Shown: positions 44,864-54,264, numbered from the stretch's first letter. The stretch is 64,000 nt of DNA from an uncultured Atopobium sp. (GCA_947090525.1 CAMUON010000001.1:186001-250000), one strand, 5' to 3'. Made by a program: numbers and translations. Notes: generated from the sequence alone by a model not told the origin.

Positions 44864-45124
44864 ATGCACATCATCGATATCGTGCTCTTATTCATAATTT
44901 TTGCGATTCTGGGTCTCTGCATTGCAAAAAGCGTACAAGGCATCGCAAGTGCCTGCGCTTCCTGCGGATCCAAGCGGTCCTGTCCTGCGCATACGCTTGG
45001 AGCATCTGCGCACGGCCCACGCAGCCTTGAAGCTCTTAAAGCACAGAATGTGTGCTGCCCCATGACCCAAGATGTTCTTGCACGTATGGAGCGTAAGCTT
45101 GGGGCCAATACCTCATCTGAATAG
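44864..45124 (+). CDS. Small Cys-rich membrane protein, FeoB-associated-like
   Basis: An 86-aa protein with one N-terminal membrane helix (IIDIVLLFIIFAILGLCIA) followed by a Cys-rich stretch CASCGSKRSC and a second CC pair. This arrangement resembles the FeoB-associated Cys-rich membrane proteins, although no feoB lies nearby. AAAGGA precedes ATG 44864. The longer frame to 44783 reads an acidic segment without a ribosome-binding site. Confidence 0.55.
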   Translation: MHIIDIVLLFIIFAILGLCIAKSVQGIASACASCGSKRSCPAHTLGASAHGPRSLEALKAQNVCCPMTQDVLARMERKLGANTSSE

Positions 45125-45281
45125 GACCCACGCCCCTATGCACAGCTACGCCTCGCTCGCGCTACTTTCGTTTGTCCTTCCATATGTAAATTTTTCTCTT
45201 TTTCCCGCATTCCCTCCTTTATAGGCGCTTTATAGCTGAAGGTGTGAGAAACTAGCACAAATGCATATGAAGGAGGCCGGG

Positions 45282-46625
45282 ATGGGTGACAATCAGAATA
45301 TCGATTTTGTTCTTCGTACCGTAGAAAAGCGCGGTATTCGTTCGATTCGTTTGTGGTTCACCGACGTGTTGGGCAAGCTCAAATCGTTTTCTATTTCATC
45401 TGAAGATCTCGAGGAAGCGTTCGTCGAGGGCGTTGGCTTCGACGGTTCTGCTGTTGAGGGCTTTGTGCCGCAGGAAGAATCCGACATGCTGGCATTTCCC
45501 GATCCCACAACCTTTCAAGTTCTTCCCTGGCGAAGCGATGATCAGGCAGGTGTTGCCCGTATTATTTGCGACATCAAAACGCCTCATCGCCAACCCTTCG
45601 AAGGTGATCCTCGTTCAGTGCTTGCGCGCATATTTTCTCAGGCAGAATCGCGTGGATATATTTTGAACGTGGGACCCAAGATCGAGTATTTTTATTTCGA
45701 CAATCCGCGCGTCCCCAAATCGCTCGATAAAGCAGGTTATTTCGACCTCACGGCGTCCGATTCATTTACCGATCTTCGCCACGCTACGACGAGCATGCTC
45801 GAGCGCATGTCGATTCCTATTCAATATTCCTATCATGCACCCGCTCCTTCCCAAAATAGTGTGGAATTGCGTTATACCGAGGCAATTAGCTGCGCAGACA
45901 ATATCATGACGGCGCGCTTAGTCATCCGCCAAGTTGCAGTTGCGCACGATTTATTTGCATCATTTATGCCAAAGCCTATAGCTGGTGTTTCGGGCTCGGG
46001 CATGTTCTTGTACCAGTCGCTCTTCGATCGCGACGGCACCAATTTGTTCTGGGCGCCCAAGACTGAGCATATTGCCCATTTATCGCCGCTCGCACAGCAC
46101 TATGTAGCTGGTCTTTTGAAGTATGCGCCTGAGTTTATGCTCATCACCAATCCAACGGTTAATTCCTACAAGCGTCTTGTTGCAAATGGTGAAGTGCCGG
46201 TATGCACAACCTGGGGTCGCAAAAATCGCTCGGCCCTCGTCCGCGTGCCTACGCACAAACCTGGCAAGCATCAGTCCACGCGTGTGGAGCTAAGAAATCC
46301 CGATCCCACAGCCAATCCTTATCTCGCGCTTGCCATTACGCTTGCGGCGGGGTTGCGCGGCATTGACGAAGAGCTGGTATTGCCACCAGAAGCGCCGCTT
46401 GCGCATGAGTGTATAGCAGACGCTTCTCGAAACGATGCGTCCATGCGCCGTTTGCCCAAGAATTTGGGCGAAGCGGTGGAGCTCTTTGAGCAGAGCGATT
46501 TTTGCCGCGAAGTATTGGGCGATCATATCTATTCCTACCTGCTCAAAGAGAAGAAGGCAGAGTGGGAGGAATATTGCTCCATCGTCACCGATTGGGAGGT
46601 CCAGAAATGTTATGTCGGCATCTAA
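45282..46625 (+). CDS. Glutamine synthetase homologue lacking most metal ligands (probable pseudoenzyme)
   Basis: A 447-aa type I GlnA fold, full length. Many landmarks remain: GFDGSAVEGFVPQEESDML, NSYKRLV, NRSALVRVP and VELRNPDPTANPYLAL. Four of six metal ligands of active GS are replaced: the first Glu of PExE is Lys 133 (GPKIEYF), the two Glu of HHEV-x-x-x-Q-x-E are Ala 186 and Ser 193, and the His of GSGMHxH is Phe 242 (GMFLYQS). Glu 135 and Glu 336 are kept. Such changes should abolish the normal glutamate-ammonia ligation. ATG 45282 follows AAGGAGG. The next gene is an OmpR-type regulator, which suggests a regulatory or sensing role. A true active GS elsewhere in the genome cannot be excluded. 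Confidence 0.75.
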   Translation: MGDNQNIDFVLRTVEKRGIRSIRLWFTDVLGKLKSFSISSEDLEEAFVEGVGFDGSAVEGFVPQEESDMLAFPDPTTFQVLPWRSDDQAGVARIICDIKTPHRQPFEGDPRSVLARIFSQAESRGYILNVGPKIEYFYFDNPRVPKSLDKAGYFDLTASDSFTDLRHATTSMLERMSIPIQYSYHAPAPSQNSVELRYTEAISCADNIMTARLVIRQVAVAHDLFASFMPKPIAGVSGSGMFLYQSLFDRDGTNLFWAPKTEHIAHLSPLAQHYVAGLLKYAPEFMLITNPTVNSYKRLVANGEVPVCTTWGRKNRSALVRVPTHKPGKHQSTRVELRNPDPTANPYLALAITLAAGLRGIDEELVLPPEAPLAHECIADASRNDASMRRLPKNLGEAVELFEQSDFCREVLGDHIYSYLLKEKKAEWEEYCSIVTDWEVQKCYVGI

Positions 46626-46697
46626 GGCTCAAAAGAACGCTTCGATGAGCATGTCTGTGTTTTCGCGCGGGCATGAGCAGTACTAAGGGGGAGTGCA

Positions 46698-47372
46698 ATG
46701 CACCATAAAAATATTTTGTTTGTAGCCAATTCAACACGCTGCATTTCCATCATGCATGACCTCAAACAAGCGCTCGACGTCTCCATTCTTTCGGCAACGC
46801 CTACAACGCTTACGCAAGCGTTTGAGTCGGGCCATAATTTCGATCTCATTTTCATCGATTTGCTCGATCTCCCTTCAAAAACCTATCAGACTATCGATGC
46901 CTACCTCCTCGATCACACATCTACCAGCTTGCTTGTTGTGCAAGATCGCGAGCAGCTCAAAAAAATCAAGTTGCCCAAGCACGCGCCCTTTGATTTTGTT
47001 GTTGCTGAAGCGTCTGTGGATGAGTTTGAGCTGCGCGCCGCGCTTCTTTTGTGGTCGCAAGAAGAAGAAACCAAGAACGACGAAATTTCTATCGACAATA
47101 TGGATATAAACCTAGCAACCTATCAAGTGCTTATTGATGGCGCTCCTGTGGACCTTACGCTTATGGAGTACTCGCTGCTCTCGTTTTTGGCTGCTCACCC
47201 AGGCCGTGCGTACTCGCGCGAGAAGTTGCTGCACCAGGTGTGGGGCTTTGAATACTGCGGTGGTACGCGCACGGTCGACGTGCACATTCGCCGCGTGCGT
47301 TCCAAAGTGGGTCCGCAAATTGCCTCTCACATTGCTACAGTCCGAGGTGTTGGCTATCTGTTTAAGGTGTAG
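46698..47372 (+). CDS. OmpR-type regulator with atypical receiver (GlnR-like)
   Basis: A 224-aa transcription factor. The C-terminal winged helix is complete (LTLMEYSLLSFLAAHPGRAYSREKLLHQVWG, RTVDVHIRRVRSKV, VRGVGYLFKV). The N-terminal receiver is unusual: the acidic pair near residue 10 is Ala-Asn-Ser, Asp 54 (FID) may still be present, and the conserved Lys near residue 104 is missing. This resembles orphan actinobacterial GlnR receivers that work without phosphorylation. It lies 72 bp after the GlnA-like gene and is probably cotranscribed. GGGGGA precedes the ATG. No histidine kinase is nearby. Confidence 0.8.
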   Translation: MHHKNILFVANSTRCISIMHDLKQALDVSILSATPTTLTQAFESGHNFDLIFIDLLDLPSKTYQTIDAYLLDHTSTSLLVVQDREQLKKIKLPKHAPFDFVVAEASVDEFELRAALLLWSQEEETKNDEISIDNMDINLATYQVLIDGAPVDLTLMEYSLLSFLAAHPGRAYSREKLLHQVWGFEYCGGTRTVDVHIRRVRSKVGPQIASHIATVRGVGYLFKV

Positions 47373-47465
47373 CACAAGGTTAGTGCCCATACGCGCGGGT
47401 TGTGTTGGGTCGTGTGATCTGATTTCTTTGTGCGCGTGAATGTATGGGCTGAGAAAGGACGGATT

Positions 47466-49127
47466 ATGACTACATCCGATCATGAATCTCAGCAGAACTC
47501 ACAAACCAAGCTCTGCGATTGCATGGACGATTCTGCTACCAGTGCGCACGAAACAGCTGTTATGCCTACGGCTGTGCTTGCAAATTCTTCCGATCATACT
47601 GAACATGCTGCAAACGAAGCGCCGAAAGACTCCCCGCAAGACGTAGCGAAAGATGCGACTAAAGACGCGTCTCATGATGCAGCTACCGGTGTAACAACAC
47701 CTCAAGACCAAGATGCTCAAGTGTCACACACAGCTGTTACAGAAGCTATGCCTATGCCTGTACCTGCTCCTACTACAGCATCTGCATCTGCACACACCAT
47801 ACCTGTTCATCCAGCCACATCCGCGCAGAAAACTCAGCATAAGACGCACCCGCACGATCCGCATCGAGCGCCCGTCACAAAAGCGGTTGTCGCCGGATTC
47901 CTTTCAGCGTTTGTACTGGTTATCGCTATAGCCGCAGGCGTGTTGGGTCTGAGCAATATTCTCGCACCCAAAGCTCACACAACTGGTGGTCAAAATCCGT
48001 CTATTTCCATAAATGCCAAAGACACCGATACTTCCGTGGCAAAAGCCGCAGCTCAAAAGGCGCTTCCTTCGGTCGTTTCGATTGGCGTCCAAAAAGCACA
48101 AGGTCAGGCCGTCGGCTCTGGTGTGATGCTCAATACAGACGGCAATATCCTTACTAATTATCACGTCGTGCGTGGTGCTCAGGCTGTTTCGGTCACTATT
48201 GCGGGCAAAACCTATGCCGCAAGCGTTGTCGGCTCTGATCCATCGAGCGATATCGCGGTCATCAAAGCCGATCTCGAAGGCGATACGGTCGTGCCTATCG
48301 AGCAAGGAGATTCATCAAAACTGCAGGTAGGCGACTGGGTTATGTCGGTTGGTAGTCCCTATGGTCTCAGCCAATCGGTGTCGAGCGGCATCGTAAGTTC
48401 GCTCGCGCGCAATCAAGCGCTTACCACCCGCGCAGGCACTACGCTCTATACCAATCTCATTCAAACAGACGCTTCGATCAACCCTGGTAATTCTGGCGGC
48501 GCCCTCGTCAACGAAGAAGGCAAGCTTGTGGGTATATGCACGCTCTTTTCTTCGACTTCAGGCGCGTTTTCGGGCGTCGGCTTTGCTATTCCTTCCAATT
48601 ATGCGCTGAGCATTGCAAACAAGATCATCAAGGGCGAAAAGGTCACGCACGCCTACATTGGCCTTATGATGCAAACCATCAATACTCAAAATGCTGGTCA
48701 CTATAAGCTGCCGGTAAGTGCAGGCGCCTATATCGTAGATACTATGCCCGATGGCCCTGCTGCGCGTGCAGGCATTCAAAAGGGTGACATCATCACCGCT
48801 GTTGATGGACATGAAATTACATCTGCTGATGATATGACGCTTGCCGTGCGCTCTCATGAGGTGGGTCAGACGATTAAAGTGACCGTACAGCGCGGCAAGG
48901 AGAAAAAAGAATTTGATGTCACGCTTACGAGTGACGAAAAGCTCCAAAAAGAGCGCGAACTCTATCAGCAACAACAAGAGCGCTCAAAGTCCAAGGGCTA
49001 TATGCTCCAAGAAGAGGGTGCGCCCGATTCTGATGATGCGCCTGATGACGGGGATGATTCAGGAAATTCTGATGACTTCTACCAGCGCCTAAGGGAGTTT
49101 CTTAAGAAGCGCAGTCCTCGCCGCTAG
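47466..49127 (+). CDS. HtrA/DegP-type serine protease, membrane-anchored
   Basis: A 553-aa protease. A long Ala/Thr/His-rich cytosolic N-terminus (about 135 residues) precedes one membrane helix (FLSAFVLVIAIAAGVLGLS), then the trypsin-like domain with His in TNYHVVR, Asp in SSDIAVIKAD and Ser in NPGNSGGAL, and a PDZ domain with AYIVDTMPDGPAARAGIQKGD. The catalytic triad is intact. The tail is Asp/Ser-rich. It degrades or refolds misfolded proteins outside the membrane. ATG 47466 follows GAAAGGA; the extension to 47430 has no such site. Confidence 0.93.
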   Translation: MTTSDHESQQNSQTKLCDCMDDSATSAHETAVMPTAVLANSSDHTEHAANEAPKDSPQDVAKDATKDASHDAATGVTTPQDQDAQVSHTAVTEAMPMPVPAPTTASASAHTIPVHPATSAQKTQHKTHPHDPHRAPVTKAVVAGFLSAFVLVIAIAAGVLGLSNILAPKAHTTGGQNPSISINAKDTDTSVAKAAAQKALPSVVSIGVQKAQGQAVGSGVMLNTDGNILTNYHVVRGAQAVSVTIAGKTYAASVVGSDPSSDIAVIKADLEGDTVVPIEQGDSSKLQVGDWVMSVGSPYGLSQSVSSGIVSSLARNQALTTRAGTTLYTNLIQTDASINPGNSGGALVNEEGKLVGICTLFSSTSGAFSGVGFAIPSNYALSIANKIIKGEKVTHAYIGLMMQTINTQNAGHYKLPVSAGAYIVDTMPDGPAARAGIQKGDIITAVDGHEITSADDMTLAVRSHEVGQTIKVTVQRGKEKKEFDVTLTSDEKLQKERELYQQQQERSKSKGYMLQEEGAPDSDDAPDDGDDSGNSDDFYQRLREFLKKRSPRR

Positions 49128-49282
49128 GGCCTGCTTAGCCATCTCGTTCTAATTCGGTAGTTTTTTATGATGTCAGATCGTGTGCTATACAATGAATGTA
49201 TATCATTGTTGGCACACGATTTTTGTGCCGGCGTGGATGATTGCTTATACGATTCTTTCGATTTGGGGAAGTTGCGTGCGCG

Positions 49283-51790
49283 ATGTCTTCTCGTCTCAAT
49301 CATAGTTCGCATTCGTCGGAGTCGCCTCAGCCCGCGCGGTCTTCGGCTTCGGAAAACTCGTCTGTTCAATTAAGCTTTGATGATTTTATTGCCCAATCAG
49401 GCTCAGGATCAGGCTCAGGTGCGACTTCAGATCCAGCACCTGCGCAAGCGCCTACGGAAATGCCCGCAACATCTGTGCCTGCGGAAACACCCGTGCCCGC
49501 AGCCGCGGAAGCGCATGCAGCAACCGCGCCTGCATCTGCGCCTGTACAAGCGTCAGTAGCCTCAACGCCCGCACAAGCGACAGAAACTGCTTCCGATCCA
49601 CTCACTCCGCCTCAGGATAGTCATGCTAGCGATCCAAAGGCTCGTGTGCAGGAGCTGCGCAAACTTTTGGATTATCACGCCTGGCGCTACTATTTTCTTG
49701 ACGATCCTCTCATTTCCGACTTTCAATTTGATAGCTACCTGCATGAGCTTTCCGAGCTTGAGAGTAAATACCCCGAGCTCGATGACCCCAATTCCTACAC
49801 GCATCGCATCGGTGGTTTCGTCTCAAATAAATTTGCTGCCTGCGAGCACGCGAAACGTATGTATTCTATCGATGACGCGATGAATCTAGAAGAGCTTGAT
49901 GCATGGCTTGAACGCACCGAGGCAGCACTTGCTGCGCAAGGTGTGAGCGCGCCCACCTACACCTGCGAGCTTAAAATTGACGGTTTGGGCATTGCGCTTA
50001 CCTACAAAAACGGCCAGTTCATGCGCGGTGCTACACGAGGAGATGGCCACATCGGCGAAGACGTTTCGGAAAATGTTCTCACCATTTCTGATGTCCCGCG
50101 CCACCTTGCGCGCGAGGGTCTTGCTGCAGTTTCGCACCAGGGGCTCGATTCTATGCTCGAGATTCGCGGCGAAGTTTACATGCCCAAGCACAGCTTCTTT
50201 GAGCTCAATCAACAGATCGAGCGCGAAAATGAAACACGCGAACTCGAAGGCAAAAAACCCAAGCGAAATTTTGCCAACCCTAGAAATGCAGCTGCCGGTT
50301 CCCTTCGCCAAAAAAATGCAAACATTGTGGCTAAGCGAGACCTCAAGACCTTTATATACGCCATTGCAGACGAAAAACCCCTTGCACTACACACACAATG
50401 GGACTTTCTCAATTGGCTCAAAGCTTCGGGCTTTCACGTTAACTCACATGCAAAAACCTGCCAGGATGCCCGCGCAGTGCACGAATTTTGCGCGCACGCC
50501 CTCGAAGAGCGCGCGTCTCTCGATTACGATATCGACGGTGTTGTAGTCAAAGTGAATGACTTTTCCCAGCAAGAGTTCCTGGGCTTTACGGCGCGTGCCC
50601 CCCGCTGGGCCATCGCGTTTAAGTTTCCGCCTGTGCAAGTGCAGACCACATTGCAAGACATCAGCATACAAGTGGGAAGAACAGGCGTTTTGACACCGGT
50701 TGCTATCTTCGATCCGGTGAGTGTGGCAGGTTCTTGCGTCAGCCGCGCAACGCTTCACAATCTAGACGAGGTGCGCAGAAAAGACTGTCGCATTGGCGAT
50801 ACCGTTTTGGTACACAAAGCAGGCGATGTCATACCCGAGCTCGTAGCTCCTGTATTAGAGGGGGATTTGCTGCGTGCTCACAACGAGCGCCCCTTATGGA
50901 ATATGCCTTCTACCTGCCCTGCATGTGGCTCTCCCGTTGTTCACGAAGACGGGGAAGTGGCGATCCGCTGCATTTCACTCGATTGTCCTGCACAGGCAAA
51001 GGAGCGCCTCATCCATTGGTGTTCGAGAAAAGCGCTCGATATCGATGGCCTTGGCGAAGAGCTTATTGGCCGCTTGGTTGAGAGCGGGCTCGTTGCGGAC
51101 GTCGCCGATTTTTATACCGAACGTTTTGCAATCAGTTTGAGCGAAGTCAAGACAAACCGCAGCTATACGAGCACAAAGGACGACCATGAAGCTGGTGAAG
51201 CGGTGCCCGTAGGAGAAAAACTCGCTAAAAAAATTCTTGCCGAAGTGGAGCAGTCCAAGACCAAAGGCCTGGCGCGCGTCCTATTTGGCCTGGGTATTCG
51301 TTTGGTGGGCGAGCGCTGTGCCCGTGTACTTGCCGAGCATTTTGTAAGTATGGAAGCACTTATGCGCGCAACCGCACAAGAAATTGCAGAAATCGACGGC
51401 GTGGGCGAAAAAATCGCCGAGAGTCTCGTGCAATTTTTGCACGCCGCTACCAATCAGCAGGTGATCACGCGCCTCGAAAACGAGGGCCTCGTGCTTGCCG
51501 AGACAAACATGCATCGGTCTTTGGCGCTTGCAGGCTTTAGTTTTGTGCTCACGGGTACGCTCGAGCACTTTACGAGAGATACCGCCCGCGATGCCCTGCT
51601 TCAACTTGGAGCTCGGGTTTCGGGCTCGGTTTCTCGCAAGACGAGTTTTGTTGTTGCCGGCGCATCCGCTGGTTCCAAGCTCGAAAAAGCTCACGCACTT
51701 GGTGTTTCGGTATTAAACGAGGAAGACTTGCAAGAGATTCTTGACAGCAAAGCGCTGCCTGCGCGCATGCGCGATATGTTGAGTGAGTGA
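49283..51790 (+). CDS. ligA: NAD-dependent DNA ligase LigA
   Basis: An 835-aa ligase joining nicked DNA with NAD+. The conserved part begins near residue 116 with the Ia domain (LLDYHAWRYYFLDDPLISDFQFD), then the adenylation Lys in CELKIDGLG, the OB-fold, a four-Cys zinc finger (CPAC and CISLDC), helix-hairpin-helix repeats and a C-terminal BRCT domain. The first 115 residues are Ala/Pro/Ser/Thr-rich with a (Ser-Gly)4 tract from a 6-bp repeat and are absent from most LigA. ATG 49283 is used because GGGGAAG lies upstream; earlier codons of the frame look non-coding. Confidence 0.94.
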   Translation: MSSRLNHSSHSSESPQPARSSASENSSVQLSFDDFIAQSGSGSGSGATSDPAPAQAPTEMPATSVPAETPVPAAAEAHAATAPASAPVQASVASTPAQATETASDPLTPPQDSHASDPKARVQELRKLLDYHAWRYYFLDDPLISDFQFDSYLHELSELESKYPELDDPNSYTHRIGGFVSNKFAACEHAKRMYSIDDAMNLEELDAWLERTEAALAAQGVSAPTYTCELKIDGLGIALTYKNGQFMRGATRGDGHIGEDVSENVLTISDVPRHLAREGLAAVSHQGLDSMLEIRGEVYMPKHSFFELNQQIERENETRELEGKKPKRNFANPRNAAAGSLRQKNANIVAKRDLKTFIYAIADEKPLALHTQWDFLNWLKASGFHVNSHAKTCQDARAVHEFCAHALEERASLDYDIDGVVVKVNDFSQQEFLGFTARAPRWAIAFKFPPVQVQTTLQDISIQVGRTGVLTPVAIFDPVSVAGSCVSRATLHNLDEVRRKDCRIGDTVLVHKAGDVIPELVAPVLEGDLLRAHNERPLWNMPSTCPACGSPVVHEDGEVAIRCISLDCPAQAKERLIHWCSRKALDIDGLGEELIGRLVESGLVADVADFYTERFAISLSEVKTNRSYTSTKDDHEAGEAVPVGEKLAKKILAEVEQSKTKGLARVLFGLGIRLVGERCARVLAEHFVSMEALMRATAQEIAEIDGVGEKIAESLVQFLHAATNQQVITRLENEGLVLAETNMHRSLALAGFSFVLTGTLEHFTRDTARDALLQLGARVSGSVSRKTSFVVAGASAGSKLEKAHALGVSVLNEEDLQEILDSKALPARMRDMLSE

Positions 51791-51926
51791 TGCCGCGCGG
51801 CCACTTGATTGTCGCAGCTCCTACGCTCACGCGATCACGCCCGCGCTCGCGTACACACGCCAGCACCTGCGCCTGCCACAGCCCGCACGACCGCGCACAC
51901 GCGCACGCCCTATAGAAAGGATGTTC

Positions 51927-52868
51927 ATGGATACAGCTACCAACTCACAAGTTCCGGCCCCTCAGGCCCCCATTTCTGAGGGCTACATGGATTTTCTTGG
52001 CTATCGCAGCTATTACCGCATCGTTGGCGATCTTTCTGCGCCAAACCCTCCGCTCATCCTTTTGCATGGAGGACCGGGCTCGACTCACAATTACATGGAA
52101 ATACTAGATCCGCTGGCAGCTGCTACCAATCGCGCGGTAATTAGTTACGATCAGCTTGGCTGCGGAAAATCTTTCGTGGAGCATCGCCCGGATCTCTGGA
52201 AGCTTTCCACCTGGATGGAAGAGCTTGCATGCTTGTGTGAACATCTGAAGCTTTCATCATTTTATCTCCTGGGTCAGTCCTGGGGTGGCATGCTTGCGCT
52301 GAATTATGCGCTTGAGGGTAGTAAAGCGGGGCTTAAAGGTTTGATTCTGTCTTCGACGCTTCCTTCTTCCAAGCTTTGGGCGCTCGAAAATCATCGCCAA
52401 GCTGCGATGTTGCCTGCTCATGAATGGAGCGCGCTCTGCAAAGCTGAACAAACAAATTCCTACGATAGCCCTCAATATCAGCAGGCCATCGACCATTTTA
52501 TGCTCATGCACTGCTGCGATTTGTCCTACGATGAGACGGCTCCTGAGTGCCTGCGCAGGAAAAAGATAAGTGGCGAGGAGTCGTACCTCACTGCTTGGGG
52601 TCCCAACGAACTGGTTGCCTCGGGTACCTTGGCATCGTGGGATGTGATAGCGCGTCTGCCGGAGATTTCGGTGCCGGCGCTCATCATCAGCGGCACCGAC
52701 GATGAATGCACGCCCTACATTGCAAAAACCATGTACGATGGTATTCCCCATGCGAGTTGGGAATTGTTTAGAGGCTGCAGACATATGTGTTTCGTCGAAG
52801 ATACGAAGCATTATTTGGATGTTGTCTCAGCGTATTTGCTCAAAACTGACCGTAGTAGTGAAGTGTAG
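51927..52868 (+). CDS. pip: Proline iminopeptidase-like alpha/beta hydrolase (family S33)
   Basis: A 313-aa enzyme that typically removes N-terminal Pro from peptides. The oxyanion motif LHGGPGSTHNYM, nucleophile elbow GQSWGGML, Asp in SGTDDECTP and His in CRHMCF are all in place. ATG 51927 follows AGAAAGG with good spacing, and starting earlier would include a GC-alternating spacer. A 39-codon reading frame follows it closely. Confidence 0.85.
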   Translation: MDTATNSQVPAPQAPISEGYMDFLGYRSYYRIVGDLSAPNPPLILLHGGPGSTHNYMEILDPLAAATNRAVISYDQLGCGKSFVEHRPDLWKLSTWMEELACLCEHLKLSSFYLLGQSWGGMLALNYALEGSKAGLKGLILSSTLPSSKLWALENHRQAAMLPAHEWSALCKAEQTNSYDSPQYQQAIDHFMLMHCCDLSYDETAPECLRRKKISGEESYLTAWGPNELVASGTLASWDVIARLPEISVPALIISGTDDECTPYIAKTMYDGIPHASWELFRGCRHMCFVEDTKHYLDVVSAYLLKTDRSSEV

Positions 52869-52876
52869 GGGTGCAT

Positions 52877-52996
52877 ATGCTTTCGTACACCAATGATATA
52901 TTTGGCGAAGCGCTTCCGCTTGTGCTCATAAGTGTATGCGTGTTCGCGCTGTTTTTGATCGTCTTGGGTATATATTTGCGTTCGCGCAGGAAATAG
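52877..52996 (+). CDS. 39-aa single-pass membrane peptide
   Basis: Starts 8 bp after the proline iminopeptidase stop, with AGGGGTG about seven bases ahead of the ATG. The peptide has a short polar start (MLSYTNDIFGE), one hydrophobic helix (ALPLVLISVCVFALFLIVLGI) and a basic end (YLRSRRK), the layout of a small bitopic membrane protein. Too short for family assignment; the composition and ribosome-binding site make it a plausible gene. Confidence 0.45.
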   Translation: MLSYTNDIFGEALPLVLISVCVFALFLIVLGIYLRSRRK

Positions 52997-53076
52997 AAAC
53001 GTATCGGGGAAACGCAAAAGTAACGCCTGATCACGTGCGTCTCTTTTGCTGCTCATGTGCAAAAAGGAGTGGTTGT

Positions 53077-54264
53077 ATGTATGCGCTCAAAGCGGGACAT
53101 GTGGTTCTACCTGGTCATGTAGAGCAGGGAGGGTATCTCATTGTGGAGGATGGTCGTTTTAGGGGCTATACGCACACGGCTCCGAGCGATTGTCATATCA
53201 TCGATCGCAGTTCGTCTTGGATTGCGCCTGGATATGTAGATACGCATATTCATGGTTTTATCGGCCACGATGTGATGGATGCCGATGCGGAAGGCCTTGA
53301 TTTGGCATCTGCCGCACTTCTCAAAAAAGGCACCACTTCCTGGGTGCCCTCAACGCTTACCCAAAGCGTAGAGGAGATCGCACGCGCCTGCGCAAGTGTA
53401 GCCGAAGCAAATGATGCGCGTGCTCACGACTTTATGGGTGCCCGCATGCAGGGTATCTTCCTCGAAGGCCCCTTCTTTACCGAAAAGCACAAAGGTGCTC
53501 AGAACCCACTTAATATGTGTGACCCGGATATCGAAATTCTCAAACACTGGCAAGAAGCAGCTCATGGTCTGATTTGCCGAAGCGGGCTCGCTCCTGAGCG
53601 TGCAGGTGCTGCTATCTATTGCACCCAAGCGAGAGAGATTGGTGTTGTCACTGCTCTCGGCCACTCCGATGCAAGCTACGAAGAGGGCCTTGCCTGCATC
53701 GAAGCAGGAGCCACCACTTTTATTCACGTCTTTAACGGTATGAGTGGACTTCACCACAGAAATCCTGGCTTGGTGGGATGCGCGATGGCGACACCTCTTA
53801 CCTATGGCGAGCTCATTTGCGATGGTATGCACATCAAACCGGGCGCACTCAAAGCCTTCATCGCTGCAAAAGGCTGGGATCACACGCCGCTTGTGACTGA
53901 TTGTTTGCGCTGCGGCGGGATGCCCGAAGGCGATTACATGCTCGGCGATTTCCCCATTCGCATGGAAAACAATTTGGCGCACCTGGTGATGGAAGACGGC
54001 ACAACAGGAAATATTGCGGGATCCGTGCTCACGCTTGCCGAAGCCGTGCAGAATGTGGTGAAGTGGAACATCGTCTCCGCAGAAGAAGCTATTCGCATGG
54101 CGAGCGAGATTCCTGCCAAGGCATCGGGTATAGATGACAGCTGTGGACTCATTCTCCCTGGTAGAGATGCCGATTTTAACGTTCTCGATGAGAAGCTTCA
54201 GGTGCAAGAGACGTATTTGGGAGGTGAATGCGCTTATTCAAGCGCATCTGCATGCACAAAATAA
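53077..54264 (+). CDS. nagA: N-acetylglucosamine-6-phosphate deacetylase
   Basis: A 395-aa amidohydrolase that removes acetate from GlcNAc-6-P before NagB. The metal site HxH is in YVDTHIHGF, the metal Glu in LEGPFF, His in LGHSDAS and HVFNGMSGLHHR, and the catalytic Asp in LVTDCLRCGG. AAGGAG lies before ATG 53077; the longer frame to 52936 would overlap the 39-aa peptide. No nagB is in this window. It overlaps the HAD gene that follows. Confidence 0.94.
   Translation: MYALKAGHVVLPGHVEQGGYLIVEDGRFRGYTHTAPSDCHIIDRSSSWIAPGYVDTHIHGFIGHDVMDADAEGLDLASAALLKKGTTSWVPSTLTQSVEEIARACASVAEANDARAHDFMGARMQGIFLEGPFFTEKHKGAQNPLNMCDPDIEILKHWQEAAHGLICRSGLAPERAGAAIYCTQAREIGVVTALGHSDASYEEGLACIEAGATTFIHVFNGMSGLHHRNPGLVGCAMATPLTYGELICDGMHIKPGALKAFIAAKGWDHTPLVTDCLRCGGMPEGDYMLGDFPIRMENNLAHLVMEDGTTGNIAGSVLTLAEAVQNVVKWNIVSAEEAIRMASEIPAKASGIDDSCGLILPGRDADFNVLDEKLQVQETYLGGECAYSSASACTK

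Noticed and set aside
51783..51926. N-terminal extension of the proline iminopeptidase
   Set aside because: Composition is alternating GC with no similarity to the family; a good ribosome-binding site precedes the internal ATG at 51927.
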